The translations under genes were made by a program, and so were the position numbers. A stretch of 9,063 nt of DNA from Candidatus Hydrogenedentota bacterium (GTDB taxonomy: Bacteria; Hydrogenedentota; Hydrogenedentia; Hydrogenedentales; CAITNO01). The DNA is taken from contig JAGLCZ010000521.1 of assembly GCA_023145975.1 (NCBI GenBank), forward strand, positions 1 through 9,063, read 5' to 3'. Position 1 is the first letter of the stretch. Each line of letters starts with the position of its first letter. The notes below the pieces were generated by a model. It saw only the letters and a program-made list of their open reading frames with translations, made no database searches and had not been told where the DNA came from. Positions 1-5,807 of the stretch are shown here, one piece after another.

Positions 1-842
1 CCTTTGATGCGGTATTTACTGAGGGCCCCATGGATGCCATGCGGCTTACCACCATGGCGCTCAAGGAGGGGGTCGACCATATTGTTGCTGTAGGTGGTGA
101 TGGTACGGTGAATGAAGTTGTAAATGGTTTTTTTGAACAGGATCGTCCCGTCAATTCGCAGGCACTTCTGAGTATTATCAGCAGCGGTACCGGTGCTGAT
201 TTTAGTCGTACCTTGAGGTGGGGTGAAAATCTGGATAGGCAAATTATGCAGGTGATGGAGGGGGAAGTGCATAACATTGATCTGGGGCGCCTTAAATATT
301 GGGATGATGCTGCCGATGAAATGCGGATACGATATTTTAATAATGTGGCGAGTTTCGGGTTGAGTGGTGCAACGGATCGTGCGGTAAATCAACTGACTTT
401 TGCTCGAAATCTGGGAGGAAAATTTTCTTTTCTATGGGGTACTCTCAAGGCATTAATATATTACCGGGGTGCCCGTGTACGATTGCAGGTGGACGATAAG
501 TTTGATGAAGTATTAAATATAAATACTGTTGCAATATGTAACGGAAGTTTTTTTGGCGGGGGTATGAAGATTGCTCCGTTGGCGCATCTTGACGATGGAC
601 TTTTTGACATTATTGTAATTCGCCAGACCGCTTTGGTCAAATTCTTAAAAGGTATATCGTCGGTATATCGGGGGAAACATCTTGAGAAAAAAAATGAGGT
701 ATTTATGTTGCGCGGCAGAAAAGTGACGGCCGAACTCGAAGTAGACCAGGGAGAAGTGTTGTTGGATGTAGATGGCGAGGCACCTGGACGGTTGCCCGCA
801 ACTTTCGAAATCGTACCGAGTGCTATTCTGATGAAATATTAA
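1..842 (+). CDS. Diacylglycerol kinase / YegS-like lipid kinase, 5'-truncated by window edge
   Basis: The reading frame is open from base 3, so the gene starts upstream. The visible part is 279 codons ending at TAA 840-842. It carries the ATP-binding signature of the DAGK catalytic family (IVAVGGDGTVNEVVNGF, about bases 81-131). A later segment, GGGMKIAPLAHLDDG, matches the C-terminal 'GGG-iaP-A-ldDG' block, and a DVDGE motif lies near the C-terminus, as in YegS/DagK/BmrU-type soluble lipid kinases. Such enzymes transfer phosphate from ATP to a lipid hydroxyl, often diacylglycerol. By comparison with family members only about the first 40 residues are missing. No membrane segment is evident, so it is probably cytosolic or peripheral. 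The exact lipid substrate cannot be read from sequence; a sphingoid-type substrate is also possible. Family assignment is secure, substrate is not. Confidence 0.93.
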   Translation, partial: FDAVFTEGPMDAMRLTTMALKEGVDHIVAVGGDGTVNEVVNGFFEQDRPVNSQALLSIISSGTGADFSRTLRWGENLDRQIMQVMEGEVHNIDLGRLKYWDDAADEMRIRYFNNVASFGLSGATDRAVNQLTFARNLGGKFSFLWGTLKALIYYRGARVRLQVDDKFDEVLNINTVAICNGSFFGGGMKIAPLAHLDDGLFDIIVIRQTALVKFLKGISSVYRGKHLEKKNEVFMLRGRKVTAELEVDQGEVLLDVDGEAPGRLPATFEIVPSAILMKY

Positions 843-888
843 ATGAAGAAAAAATTCTTCGTACTACAGCGATTCCCTGCAACGATTG

Positions 889-1084
889 GATTCCGGTCGC
901 ACGAAATACGACCGGAATCGCAACCATTACACTCACCGGAAATACTACTGGCGTGATATACGCCGCCCCTGCAAATTACTACCGGGCATCGTGTCAGGAT
1001 GCCTGGCACTTGAACATGACTCATGTTCCCAGTAGAAATTGTAACTGATTGAGATTCCGAAGGGCGGAAACATGCTTTTTTTTT
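889..1084 (+). ncRNA. Candidate structured RNA: tandem hairpins ending in a T9 tract
   Basis: Directly visible inverted repeats follow one another on this strand. They are 889-899/909-919 (11 bp, 9-nt loop), 950-954/960-964 (5 bp), 965-968/984-987 (4 bp), 991-998/1002-1009 (8 bp with one G-U, 3-nt loop), 1012-1018/1022-1028 (7 bp, 3-nt loop) and 1055-1059/1065-1069 (5 bp). A run of nine T at 1076-1084 follows. Such a series ending in T's suggests a small RNA or a long structured 3' end of the upstream lipid-kinase transcript with an intrinsic terminator. I compared it by eye with SRP 4.5S, tmRNA, 6S and RNase P and saw none of their conserved cores. Whether it is an independent gene is unknown. 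Confidence 0.35.
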
Positions 1085-1145
1085 GTAAAATAGCGTACAC
1101 GTTTTTTTCAGGAGAATTTTTGAGGTATTCCCGTGTATCTATAAT

Positions 1146-1175
1146 TTGACGCAGGAGGGCATATTTTGATACACT
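1146..1175 (+). promoter_or_regulatory. Candidate sigma70-like promoter upstream of ffh
   Basis: TTGACG (1146-1151) is followed after 18 bases by TACACT (1170-1175), with a TG one base upstream of the -10 (extended -10). Transcription would start near 1182 and give a leader of about 200 nt before ffh. A perfect TATAAT also lies just upstream (1140-1145) but lacks a recognisable -35. This promoter reading conflicts with the small reading frame starting at 1166, so at most one of the two interpretations is likely right. Confidence 0.3.
1153..1158 (+). promoter_or_regulatory. Perfect Shine-Dalgarno AGGAGG before a TTG start
   Basis: AGGAGG lies 7 bases upstream of TTG 1166, an optimal spacing. 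It is the strongest ribosome-binding-site match in the window, yet no recognised gene follows it. It is the main reason for listing the small reading frame at 1166. Confidence 0.35.
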
Positions 1176-1309
1176 CTACAGTTCGTATATGTGGCGATTC
1201 TATATATCGCTTCATTTGCTTATTGTTATTTTTATGTAGTGGCTATACGCAAGGTATGACACATTCTGTTTCCATCGCGGTGACGTGGTATCCTCTGTAC
1301 TTATTATGA
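1166..1309 (+). CDS. Possible small membrane or secreted peptide (47 codons), TTG start
   Basis: No family is recognised. The frame starts at TTG 1166 behind an AGGAGG at ideal distance and ends at TGA 1307-1309. The peptide has a short polar N-terminus with two arginines, then a hydrophobic stretch (FICLLLLFLCSG, about residues 16-27), then a polar tail containing YTQGMTHS. This resembles a signal peptide or a single membrane span. A cysteine follows LFL, which is a poor lipobox at best. The frame lies between a candidate structured RNA and ffh, 75 bases before the ffh start, and could be a leader peptide. Short length, non-ATG start and the overlapping promoter-like sequence argue for caution. 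Confidence 0.27.
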   Translation: MIHSTVRICGDSIYRFICLLLFLCSGYTQGMTHSVSIAVTWYPLYLL

Positions 1310-1384
1310 GGTGCGTAGTCCGCAGGGGCGGAGTGTGTGTTTTGTGTATTCCCTGTATCATTTAGATTGAAAGCTGATAGTTTC

Positions 1385-2755
1385 ATGTTTGAAAGCCTGG
1401 CAAAACGGCTGGATTCCGTATTCAAGACCATTCGCGGTCAGGGGCGCCTGACCGAGACGAATATGCGTGATGCGTTACAGCAGATTCGCATGGCATTGCT
1501 TGAAGCGGATGTCAATTTTCAGGTGGTGAAAAAGTTTATCGCTGATGTGCAGGAAACTGCATTGGGCGAGAAAGTGTTGGACAGCGTTCATCCCGGTCAG
1601 CAGATTGTGAAGATTGTTCACGATCAATTGGTCAAGTTGATGGGTGAGCAGAATACGCCGCTGATACAGGCGAAGAAGCCGCCTACAATAGTGATGCTGG
1701 TGGGCTTGCAGGGGCAAGGTAAAACGACCAGTGCTGGCAAGTTGGCTGTGCATTTGAAAAAGGCTGGCCACAAGATATTGCTTGTCGGTGCTGATGTGTA
1801 TCGTCCTGCGGCCATACGCCAATTGGAAATAGTTGCGCAGCAGGCAGGTGCCGAGATGTTTAGTCTTGGCGAAAATGCTGATCCGGTAGAGACTTGCCTG
1901 ATGGCATTGGGTGAAGCCGGTTTGCGCGGTTGTGATACGATAGTGCTTGATACGGCAGGGCGTCTGCATGTTGATGAAGACATGATGCTTGAGGCGCGCC
2001 AGATTGCCGACCAGTTGAATCCGCATGAAATTCTGTTTGTGGCAAATGCTATGACCGGTCAGGATGCTGTGAATTCGGCGCGTCAGTTTCACGCGGCGTT
2101 GCCGTTGACTGGTGTTATCCTGACGCAGATGGATGGTGATGCCCGTGGCGGTGCGGCAATCAGTCTGATTGAAGTGACCGGTTGTCCCGTGAAGTTTGTT
2201 GGTGTTGGCGAGAAACTTGATGCCTTGGAGCCTTTTCATCCTGAGCGCATGGCGAATCAGATTTTGGGCATGGGCGACATTGTCTCGCTGGTTGAAAAGG
2301 CGCAGCAGGTTGTTGATCGTGACAAGGTCGAATCGTTTCAGAAGAAAGTGCGTAAGGGTGCTTGGGATCTTGAAGATTTCCTTGACCATATGCGCCAGGT
2401 GCGCAAGATGGGCAATATAGGTGATATACTGCAGAAGATTCCCGGCATGAACAAGATGATGCCTCAGGGTATGGATACGGCCGAAGATGAATTGAAGTAT
2501 ACGGAGGCCATTATTCTTTCCATGACGGGGAAAGAACGGCGCAGTCCGAATTTGATTAACGGGAGTCGTCGTAGACGTATTGCGGATGGCAGCGGCACGA
2601 GTGTGCAGGATGTGAATGCGTTGCTCAAAGATTTTCAGAAGATGAAAGTAATGATGAAGCAGATGATGAAGGGTGGAAAAGGCAAGGGTAAGGGCAAGCG
2701 TCGGGGCGGTATGATGCCCGGCGGTGGTTCGTTCCCGCCCATGCCGGGTTTTTAG
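1385..2755 (+). CDS. ffh: Signal recognition particle GTPase Ffh (SRP54)
   Basis: The 456-residue protein binds 4.5S/SRP RNA and signal peptides on the ribosome and delivers nascent chains to FtsY at the membrane. The order is N domain (about 1-95), G domain and M domain (about 325-430). Visible motifs are the P-loop GLQGQGKTT (107-115), DTAGR (189-193), DGDARGG (250-256), GVGE (273-276) and the RNA-binding block SRRRRIADGSG (394-404), followed by a Met-rich helix and a Gly/Lys tail. The G4 motif, normally TKxD, reads TQMD (247-250), and the usual Asp of 'vvDAMTGQDAV' is Asn221. I chose ATG 1385 because family members begin MF-x-x-L; no good SD precedes it. An in-frame GTG at 1337, 4 bases after GGAG, would add 16 residues. 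TAG stop. First gene of the cluster. Confidence 0.97.
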   Translation: MFESLAKRLDSVFKTIRGQGRLTETNMRDALQQIRMALLEADVNFQVVKKFIADVQETALGEKVLDSVHPGQQIVKIVHDQLVKLMGEQNTPLIQAKKPPTIVMLVGLQGQGKTTSAGKLAVHLKKAGHKILLVGADVYRPAAIRQLEIVAQQAGAEMFSLGENADPVETCLMALGEAGLRGCDTIVLDTAGRLHVDEDMMLEARQIADQLNPHEILFVANAMTGQDAVNSARQFHAALPLTGVILTQMDGDARGGAAISLIEVTGCPVKFVGVGEKLDALEPFHPERMANQILGMGDIVSLVEKAQQVVDRDKVESFQKKVRKGAWDLEDFLDHMRQVRKMGNIGDILQKIPGMNKMMPQGMDTAEDELKYTEAIILSMTGKERRSPNLINGSRRRRIADGSGTSVQDVNALLKDFQKMKVMMKQMMKGGKGKGKGKRRGGMMPGGGSFPPMPGF

Positions 2756-2835
2756 TAGGATATATGCAGGTGGTAATGGCCTGATGATATAAAGCGTAGC
2801 GATGCCGTTTTGATAGGTATTGTTCAGTGTAATGT

Positions 2836-2851
2836 GTAGCGAAAAGGCTAC
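2836..2851 (+). promoter_or_regulatory. Small hairpin just before the rpsP ribosome-binding site
   Basis: GTAGC (2836-2840) and GCTAC (2847-2851) can pair around a six-base loop. The stem ends two bases before the GAGAGGA Shine-Dalgarno at 2853-2859. It lies in the 109-bp ffh-rpsP gap, the largest spacer in the cluster. A translational control role is possible, but a 5-bp stem can arise by chance. I see no other clear feature in the spacer. Confidence 0.2.
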
Positions 2852-2864
2852 CGAGAGGATAATC

Positions 2865-3326
2865 ATGTCGACAAAAATTCGTTTGAAACGTGGCGGACGC
2901 AAATCCAAACCTTATTACCGGATTGTAGTCCAGGATTCGCGTGTTCGCAGAGATGGCCCGGAGCTGGAAATTATCGGGTTTTATCATCCGGCTGCACGCC
3001 CTGAACCGGTCAGCGAGGTGAATGTTCACCGTGCGCTGGACTGGTTGAAGAAGGGTGCTGAAATGTCGGATACTGCCCGAAGCATCTTAAGCAAACTAGG
3101 TGTGTTGCGTCATCATCATGACGGCACTGTGCCGGAGGAAACAACTGCGACCCTTACGGGTGGTGTAGTTGAAAATAGAGGCTATAATGCCCCGCCTCCT
3201 CCGGAAGAGGAAAAGCCGGAAGTGGTTGAAGAAGTCGTGGCTGAAGAAGTGCCTGCAGATGCTGTTGCGGATGTTGCCGCAGAGTCGGATCCAGTTGAAG
3301 CGGATGCGGAAACGGATGCATCGTAA
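2865..3326 (+). CDS. rpsP: 30S ribosomal protein bS16 with long acidic C-terminal extension
   Basis: Residues 1-82 are a typical bS16 core: an MSTKIRLKRGGRKSKPYYRI start, then VVQDSR, IGFYHP and the helix containing RALDWLKKGAEMSDTARSILSKLG in pieces. bS16 binds 16S rRNA early in 30S assembly. The family is usually about 80-90 residues, while this protein is 153. Residues 83-108 form a linker with HHHD, and residues 110-153 are a low-complexity tail of Pro, Glu, Asp, Val and Ala. Extended bS16 proteins are known in some phyla, so the tail is not by itself a sequencing artefact. ATG 2865 is chosen for its conserved N-terminus and the GAGAGGA Shine-Dalgarno five bases upstream. The stop overlaps the next start by one base (TAATG). 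Confidence 0.97.
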   Translation: MSTKIRLKRGGRKSKPYYRIVVQDSRVRRDGPELEIIGFYHPAARPEPVSEVNVHRALDWLKKGAEMSDTARSILSKLGVLRHHHDGTVPEETTATLTGGVVENRGYNAPPPPEEEKPEVVEEVVAEEVPADAVADVAAESDPVEADAETDAS

Positions 3327-3574
3327 TGGCTGCTAAAGAGTTAGTAGAATTTGTTGCGAAGAAACTGGTGACTCATCCTGAGTCAGTGCAAGTGCGCTTG
3401 ATTGAGGGTGACGAAGGTCAGACTGTCCAACTCACAGTAGATGAGTCGGATATGGGCTGTATTATTGGCAAGAACGGACGCACGGCCAAGGCACTGCGCA
3501 CGTTACTTTATGCTGCAGCAACAAAATCACAGACCCAGGTCGGACTCGAGATCATCGACGCGTCGCAAGAATGA
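3326..3574 (+). CDS. khpA: KhpA-type single KH-domain RNA-binding protein
   Basis: This 82-residue protein is essentially one type II KH domain. The RNA-contacting GxxG loop is GKNG (48-51), inside the segment CIIGKNGRTAKALRTLL. Family members (KhpA, YlqC/YloB-neighbour type) bind RNA, often together with KhpB, and lie between rpsP and rimM in many bacteria, exactly as here. The start ATG shares its A with the rpsP TAA stop, so translational coupling is likely and no separate leader exists. Length is normal for the family (about 75-85). No KhpB partner is present in the window. Confidence 0.94.
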   Translation: MAAKELVEFVAKKLVTHPESVQVRLIEGDEGQTVQLTVDESDMGCIIGKNGRTAKALRTLLYAAATKSQTQVGLEIIDASQE

Positions 3575-3580
3575 CCGATT

Positions 3581-4147
3581 ATGGCCAATAACTGGCTTCA
3601 TATTGGTCGCGTGCTTGCTGTGAATGCGGCACACCGGCGGATACGTGTTAGCGTTGTGCCGGGGTGTGGCGATGTGTTTGGCGATTGTGCCCGGTTGCGG
3701 TTGGTTGTAGAAGGCAATGCTCCTGTTCAGGTACGCATTCGATGTGTACGAACAACGGGCATGGAAGCGACAGTTGAATTGACGCCCGGTATAAGCCGTG
3801 ATGTAGTGGCGACGTTAAAAAATGCGGATGTGCTGGTGCCCGCTTCAGCGATGCGTCGAAGCGATTCGGATCCGGTGGGATTGCATGATTTGCCGGGTAT
3901 GCGTGTTATGACGAGTACCGGTGATTTTCTGGGTACAGTGGCTAAAATACAGGATACACCTGCTGGTGGTATTATGCGTTTGCAGTGTGATAATGCGGTG
4001 ATGGCGACAGCGCCGGTAACCGATGCATTTATAGAAGAAATTGATTTGGATGCAGGTATCATTACAGTCAAGGACCCGGAAGCTTTTTTGGTATTTGATT
4101 TGGATGCTTGCAGTAGAAAGTCGTCGCGTCGTGCGGCGCAGGATTGA
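3581..4147 (+). CDS. rimM: Ribosome maturation factor RimM (divergent)
   Basis: RimM binds uS19 on the 30S subunit and helps mature the 16S rRNA head. The 188-residue product has the family layout: an N-terminal beta-barrel domain opening with HIGRVLAVNAAHRRIRVSV (usual form 'iGri-k-hGlkGevkv') and a C-terminal PRC barrel from about residue 98, with GLHDLPGMRV, GDFLGTVAKI and a distal VKDPEAFLV. The N-terminal 'HGxxG' signature is replaced by AAHRR, and similarity is weak throughout, so position between khpA and trmD carries much of the assignment. The last about 18 residues are polar and basic. The start is ATG six bases after the khpA stop, with no clear Shine-Dalgarno. Its TGA ends two bases before the trmD ATG. 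Confidence 0.85.
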   Translation: MANNWLHIGRVLAVNAAHRRIRVSVVPGCGDVFGDCARLRLVVEGNAPVQVRIRCVRTTGMEATVELTPGISRDVVATLKNADVLVPASAMRRSDSDPVGLHDLPGMRVMTSTGDFLGTVAKIQDTPAGGIMRLQCDNAVMATAPVTDAFIEEIDLDAGIITVKDPEAFLVFDLDACSRKSSRRAAQD

Positions 4148-4149
4148 TT

Positions 4150-4899
4150 ATGAGGATTGACGTCCTCACATTATTTCCCGAGGCGTTCATGCCCATGTTA
4201 CGCATAGGTGTACTGGGACGAGCGTTGGAAGAAGGTTTGTTGACAGTATCGTTGACAAATCCACGGGATTTTACGCATGACCGTCGGCGTACGGTGGATG
4301 ATACGCCTTATGGCGGTGGTGCGGGTATGGTCATGCGATGTGAGCCGCTCACAGAGGCGGCAGACAGTTTAATCGGAGTGAACTCCCTGGAGCATGTGGT
4401 GTTGCTTTCCCCCCGGGGGCGTGTATTTAATCAGCAGGTGGCGCGTGAACTGGCAGGTTTGCGCGACATAGTGTTGATTTGCGCACGGTACGAAGGGGTG
4501 GATGAACGGGTGTCTCAACAGTTGGTTACAGACGAGATATCTATTGGTGATTATGTACTTAGCGGCGGCGAATCTGCCGCGCTGGTGTTAATCGAAGCGA
4601 TTAGCCGTATGTTGCCCGGTGTCGTTGGATCGTGGGAATCGGTAGAGACAGATTCTTTTTTTCACGGTCTGCTGGGACCCCCGCAATATACGCGCCCACC
4701 GCAATTTAAGGGAGATAACGTGCCGCAGGTATTACTTGAGGGTAATCATGCGGCTATACGACGCTGGCGACGTAAGGAAGCACTTCGTGTTACCCATGCG
4801 CGTCGGCCGGATTTGTTACAGCAGTTATCAGAAGAAGATTTAGAATTACTGGCGGAACTCGGTGCTGAATTACCGACGCCGGAAAAGGAGAATGAGTAG
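4150..4899 (+). CDS. trmD: tRNA (guanine37-N1)-methyltransferase TrmD
   Basis: TrmD uses S-adenosylmethionine to make m1G37 in tRNAs with G at 36-37, preventing frameshifts. The 249-residue product matches the family along its length: RIDVLTLFPEAF at the N-terminus, NPRDFTHD and VDDTPYGGGAGMVM (49-62), CARYEGVDER (111-120), the SPOUT trefoil-knot loop IGDYVLSGGE (132-141), Arg153, and Asp168 in TDSF as the expected general base. PPQYTRP and GNHAAIRRWR complete the C-terminal tRNA-binding domain. I chose ATG 4150, which has AGGA at 4140-4143, over a TTG at 4144 that would add two residues. TAG stop overlaps the rplS start by one base. Confidence 0.98.
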   Translation: MRIDVLTLFPEAFMPMLRIGVLGRALEEGLLTVSLTNPRDFTHDRRRTVDDTPYGGGAGMVMRCEPLTEAADSLIGVNSLEHVVLLSPRGRVFNQQVARELAGLRDIVLICARYEGVDERVSQQLVTDEISIGDYVLSGGESAALVLIEAISRMLPGVVGSWESVETDSFFHGLLGPPQYTRPPQFKGDNVPQVLLEGNHAAIRRWRRKEALRVTHARRPDLLQQLSEEDLELLAELGAELPTPEKENE

Positions 4900-5258
4900 T
4901 GAATGTAGTACAAGAATACGCAAAGACACAAAGTAAGGCGGCCGAAAACATCCCGAAATTTAATGTTGGGGATACTGTACGCGTGCATTTTCGCATTGTT
5001 GAAGGTGAAAAAGAGCGCATACAGGTTTATGAAGGCGTTGTTATCAGTCGTAATGGTGCGGAAAGCCCCACCGCTACATTTACGGTGCGTCGTATTGCTT
5101 TCGGCGAAGGAGTGGAACGTGTTTTCCCGTTGCATTCCCCGCGCATTGAGAAGGTGGATGTAGTCCGTGAGGGGCAGGTACGTCGCGCCAAACTCTATTA
5201 CCTTCGTGACCGCGTTGGTAAAGCCGCACGCGTTAAGGCCCGCGGCCGCGCCCAATAA
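4899..5258 (+). CDS. rplS: 50S ribosomal protein bL19
   Basis: bL19 sits at the 30S-50S interface and contacts bridge regions of the 50S subunit. The 119-residue length is normal. Recognisable blocks are PKFNVGDTVRVHFRI, ERIQVYEGVVISRN, TFTVRRIAFGEGVERVFPLHSPRI and AKLYYLRDRVGKAARVK. The start is GTG at 4899, whose G is the last base of the trmD TAG, and GGAG at 4887-4890 lies eight bases upstream. The tight overlap implies coupling to trmD. It is the last gene of the cluster and is followed by a strong terminator. The rnhB gene often found next is absent. Confidence 0.98.
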   Translation: MNVVQEYAKTQSKAAENIPKFNVGDTVRVHFRIVEGEKERIQVYEGVVISRNGAESPTATFTVRRIAFGEGVERVFPLHSPRIEKVDVVREGQVRRAKLYYLRDRVGKAARVKARGRAQ

Positions 5259-5281
5259 ATTCCCCCGAAAATTATTTTTTT

Positions 5282-5332
5282 GCCTGTGCCAGCGTGTATC
5301 TAAACACTGCTGGTACAGGCGTTTGTTTGTTC
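5282..5332 (+). terminator. Rho-independent terminator of the ffh-rplS cluster
   Basis: Twelve bases at 5282-5293 pair with 5309-5320 (one G-U). Four more inner pairs (GTGT with ACAC) form across a bulged T, giving a long stem with a short loop. A T-rich tail GTTTGTTTGTTC follows at 5321-5332. It starts 24 bases after the rplS stop. On the other strand the hairpin is followed by A's, so it should act in one direction only. Confidence 0.85.
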
Positions 5333-5360
5333 ATGCTTTCCATTCTATAAGGAAGGGTGA

Positions 5361-5543
5361 TCAGTGAACCCGTCCGGGGGTCATCAGAAAAGTGGCATTA
5401 TATCTGATGTGTCCAAACCAGCCTGTGTGCAGATGATGACGTACCCGTATCACATGATACCCGCATACCTGCTGCAGCCACCATGCATGTAGGCGAGAGG
5501 ATGTGGTCAGAGAAGGGTTGTCCGGAAAACCGTAATCAGCCAT
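5361..5543 (-). CDS. Possible 60-residue protein on the minus strand, unknown
   Basis: No family is recognised. The frame starts at ATG (5543-5541, reading minus), eight bases after AGGAG (5556-5552), and ends at TGA 5363-5361. A perfect extended -10 promoter element lies upstream at 5634-5626. The peptide begins MADYGFPDNP and is rich in His, Trp and Arg (HAWWLQQVCGYHVIRVRHHL in the middle), with no signal peptide. An upstream in-frame ATG at 5597 would add 18 residues but has a worse site. Promoter plus Shine-Dalgarno support a real transcript. The odd composition and short length mean it could equally be a non-coding RNA or chance. Confidence 0.3.
   Translation of the reverse strand: MADYGFPDNPSLTTSSRLHAWWLQQVCGYHVIRVRHHLHTGWFGHIRYNATFLMTPGRVH
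5447..5460. repeat. Short interrupted palindrome
   Basis: GTATCA (5447-5452) and TGATAC (5455-5460) form a perfect 6-bp inverted repeat around CA. It has the size of a dimeric regulator site but lies inside the minus-strand reading frame and about 350 bases from the glycosidase start, so a regulatory role is doubtful. Confidence 0.15.
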
Positions 5544-5625
5544 CGTCGAATCTCCTGTCGGCAGGAAAGCCCAAGAGTACCGTTGCAGCGCCGACATTAC
5601 TTCAACTTGCTCCTGTCATATATCC

Positions 5626-5634
5626 ATTATACCA
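5626..5634 (-). promoter_or_regulatory. Extended -10 promoter element on the minus strand
   Basis: Read on the minus strand the sequence is TGGTATAAT: a consensus TATAAT preceded by TG and one base, the extended -10 form that can work without a good -35. I see no convincing -35. Transcription would start near 5619 and run toward the small minus-strand frame. Confidence 0.4.
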
Positions 5635-5685
5635 TGTTTTTCTAAACCTGTATTGAAATGCTGCTATTAGACAAAAGATGGTTAA

Positions 5686-5715
5686 CAGGGCGAACAGCCC
5701 TGCATCTGATTTTTT
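5686..5715 (+). terminator. Terminator-like hairpin with T6, no obvious upstream gene
   Basis: CAGGGC (5686-5691) pairs perfectly with GCCCTG (5697-5702) around a five-base loop, and six T's follow at 5710-5715 after a seven-base gap. The gap makes it weaker than a canonical terminator. It might stop read-through into the glycosidase gene. Confidence 0.3.
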
Positions 5716-5735
5716 ATCACAGAATATTTTTTTGT

Positions 5736-5765
5736 TTGGCAAAGCCCTGCCTGTTTTTGTATGAT
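5736..5765 (+). promoter_or_regulatory. Candidate sigma70-like promoter of the GH172 gene
   Basis: TTGGCA (5736-5741) and TATGAT (5760-5765) each match consensus at five of six positions and are 18 bases apart. The expected start near 5772 gives a leader of about 36 bases before ATG 5808. A direct repeat TGTAACC (5774-5780 and 5782-5788) lies in that leader. Confidence 0.42.
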
Positions 5766-5807
5766 TACATTCTTGTAACCCTGTAACCACGCATAAGGAG
5801 TCTTTTC

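Noticed and set aside
843..956. 37-codon plus-strand frame starting MKKKFF directly at the lipid-kinase stop (TAAATG)
   Set aside because: No Shine-Dalgarno, no hydrophobic core after the lysines, and it runs through the 11-bp hairpin.
839..1024. 61-codon minus-strand frame, and an overlapping plus-strand frame open from about 842 to 1048
   Set aside because: The plus frame has no start codon and the minus frame no family match; the strong local hairpins explain the region better than coding.
843..1384. SRP 4.5S RNA gene next to ffh
   Set aside because: I looked for the conserved GGAAG-GCAGC-type SRP loop and did not find it on either strand.
1475..2908. 477-codon open frame on the minus strand
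   Set aside because: It is antisense to ffh, which has full family motifs; the predicted product is His/Leu/Arg-rich with no recognisable domain, typical of a shadow frame.
5774..5788. Direct repeat TGTAACC twice before the GH172 start
   Set aside because: Seven bases repeated once is too short to argue for an operator without other evidence.
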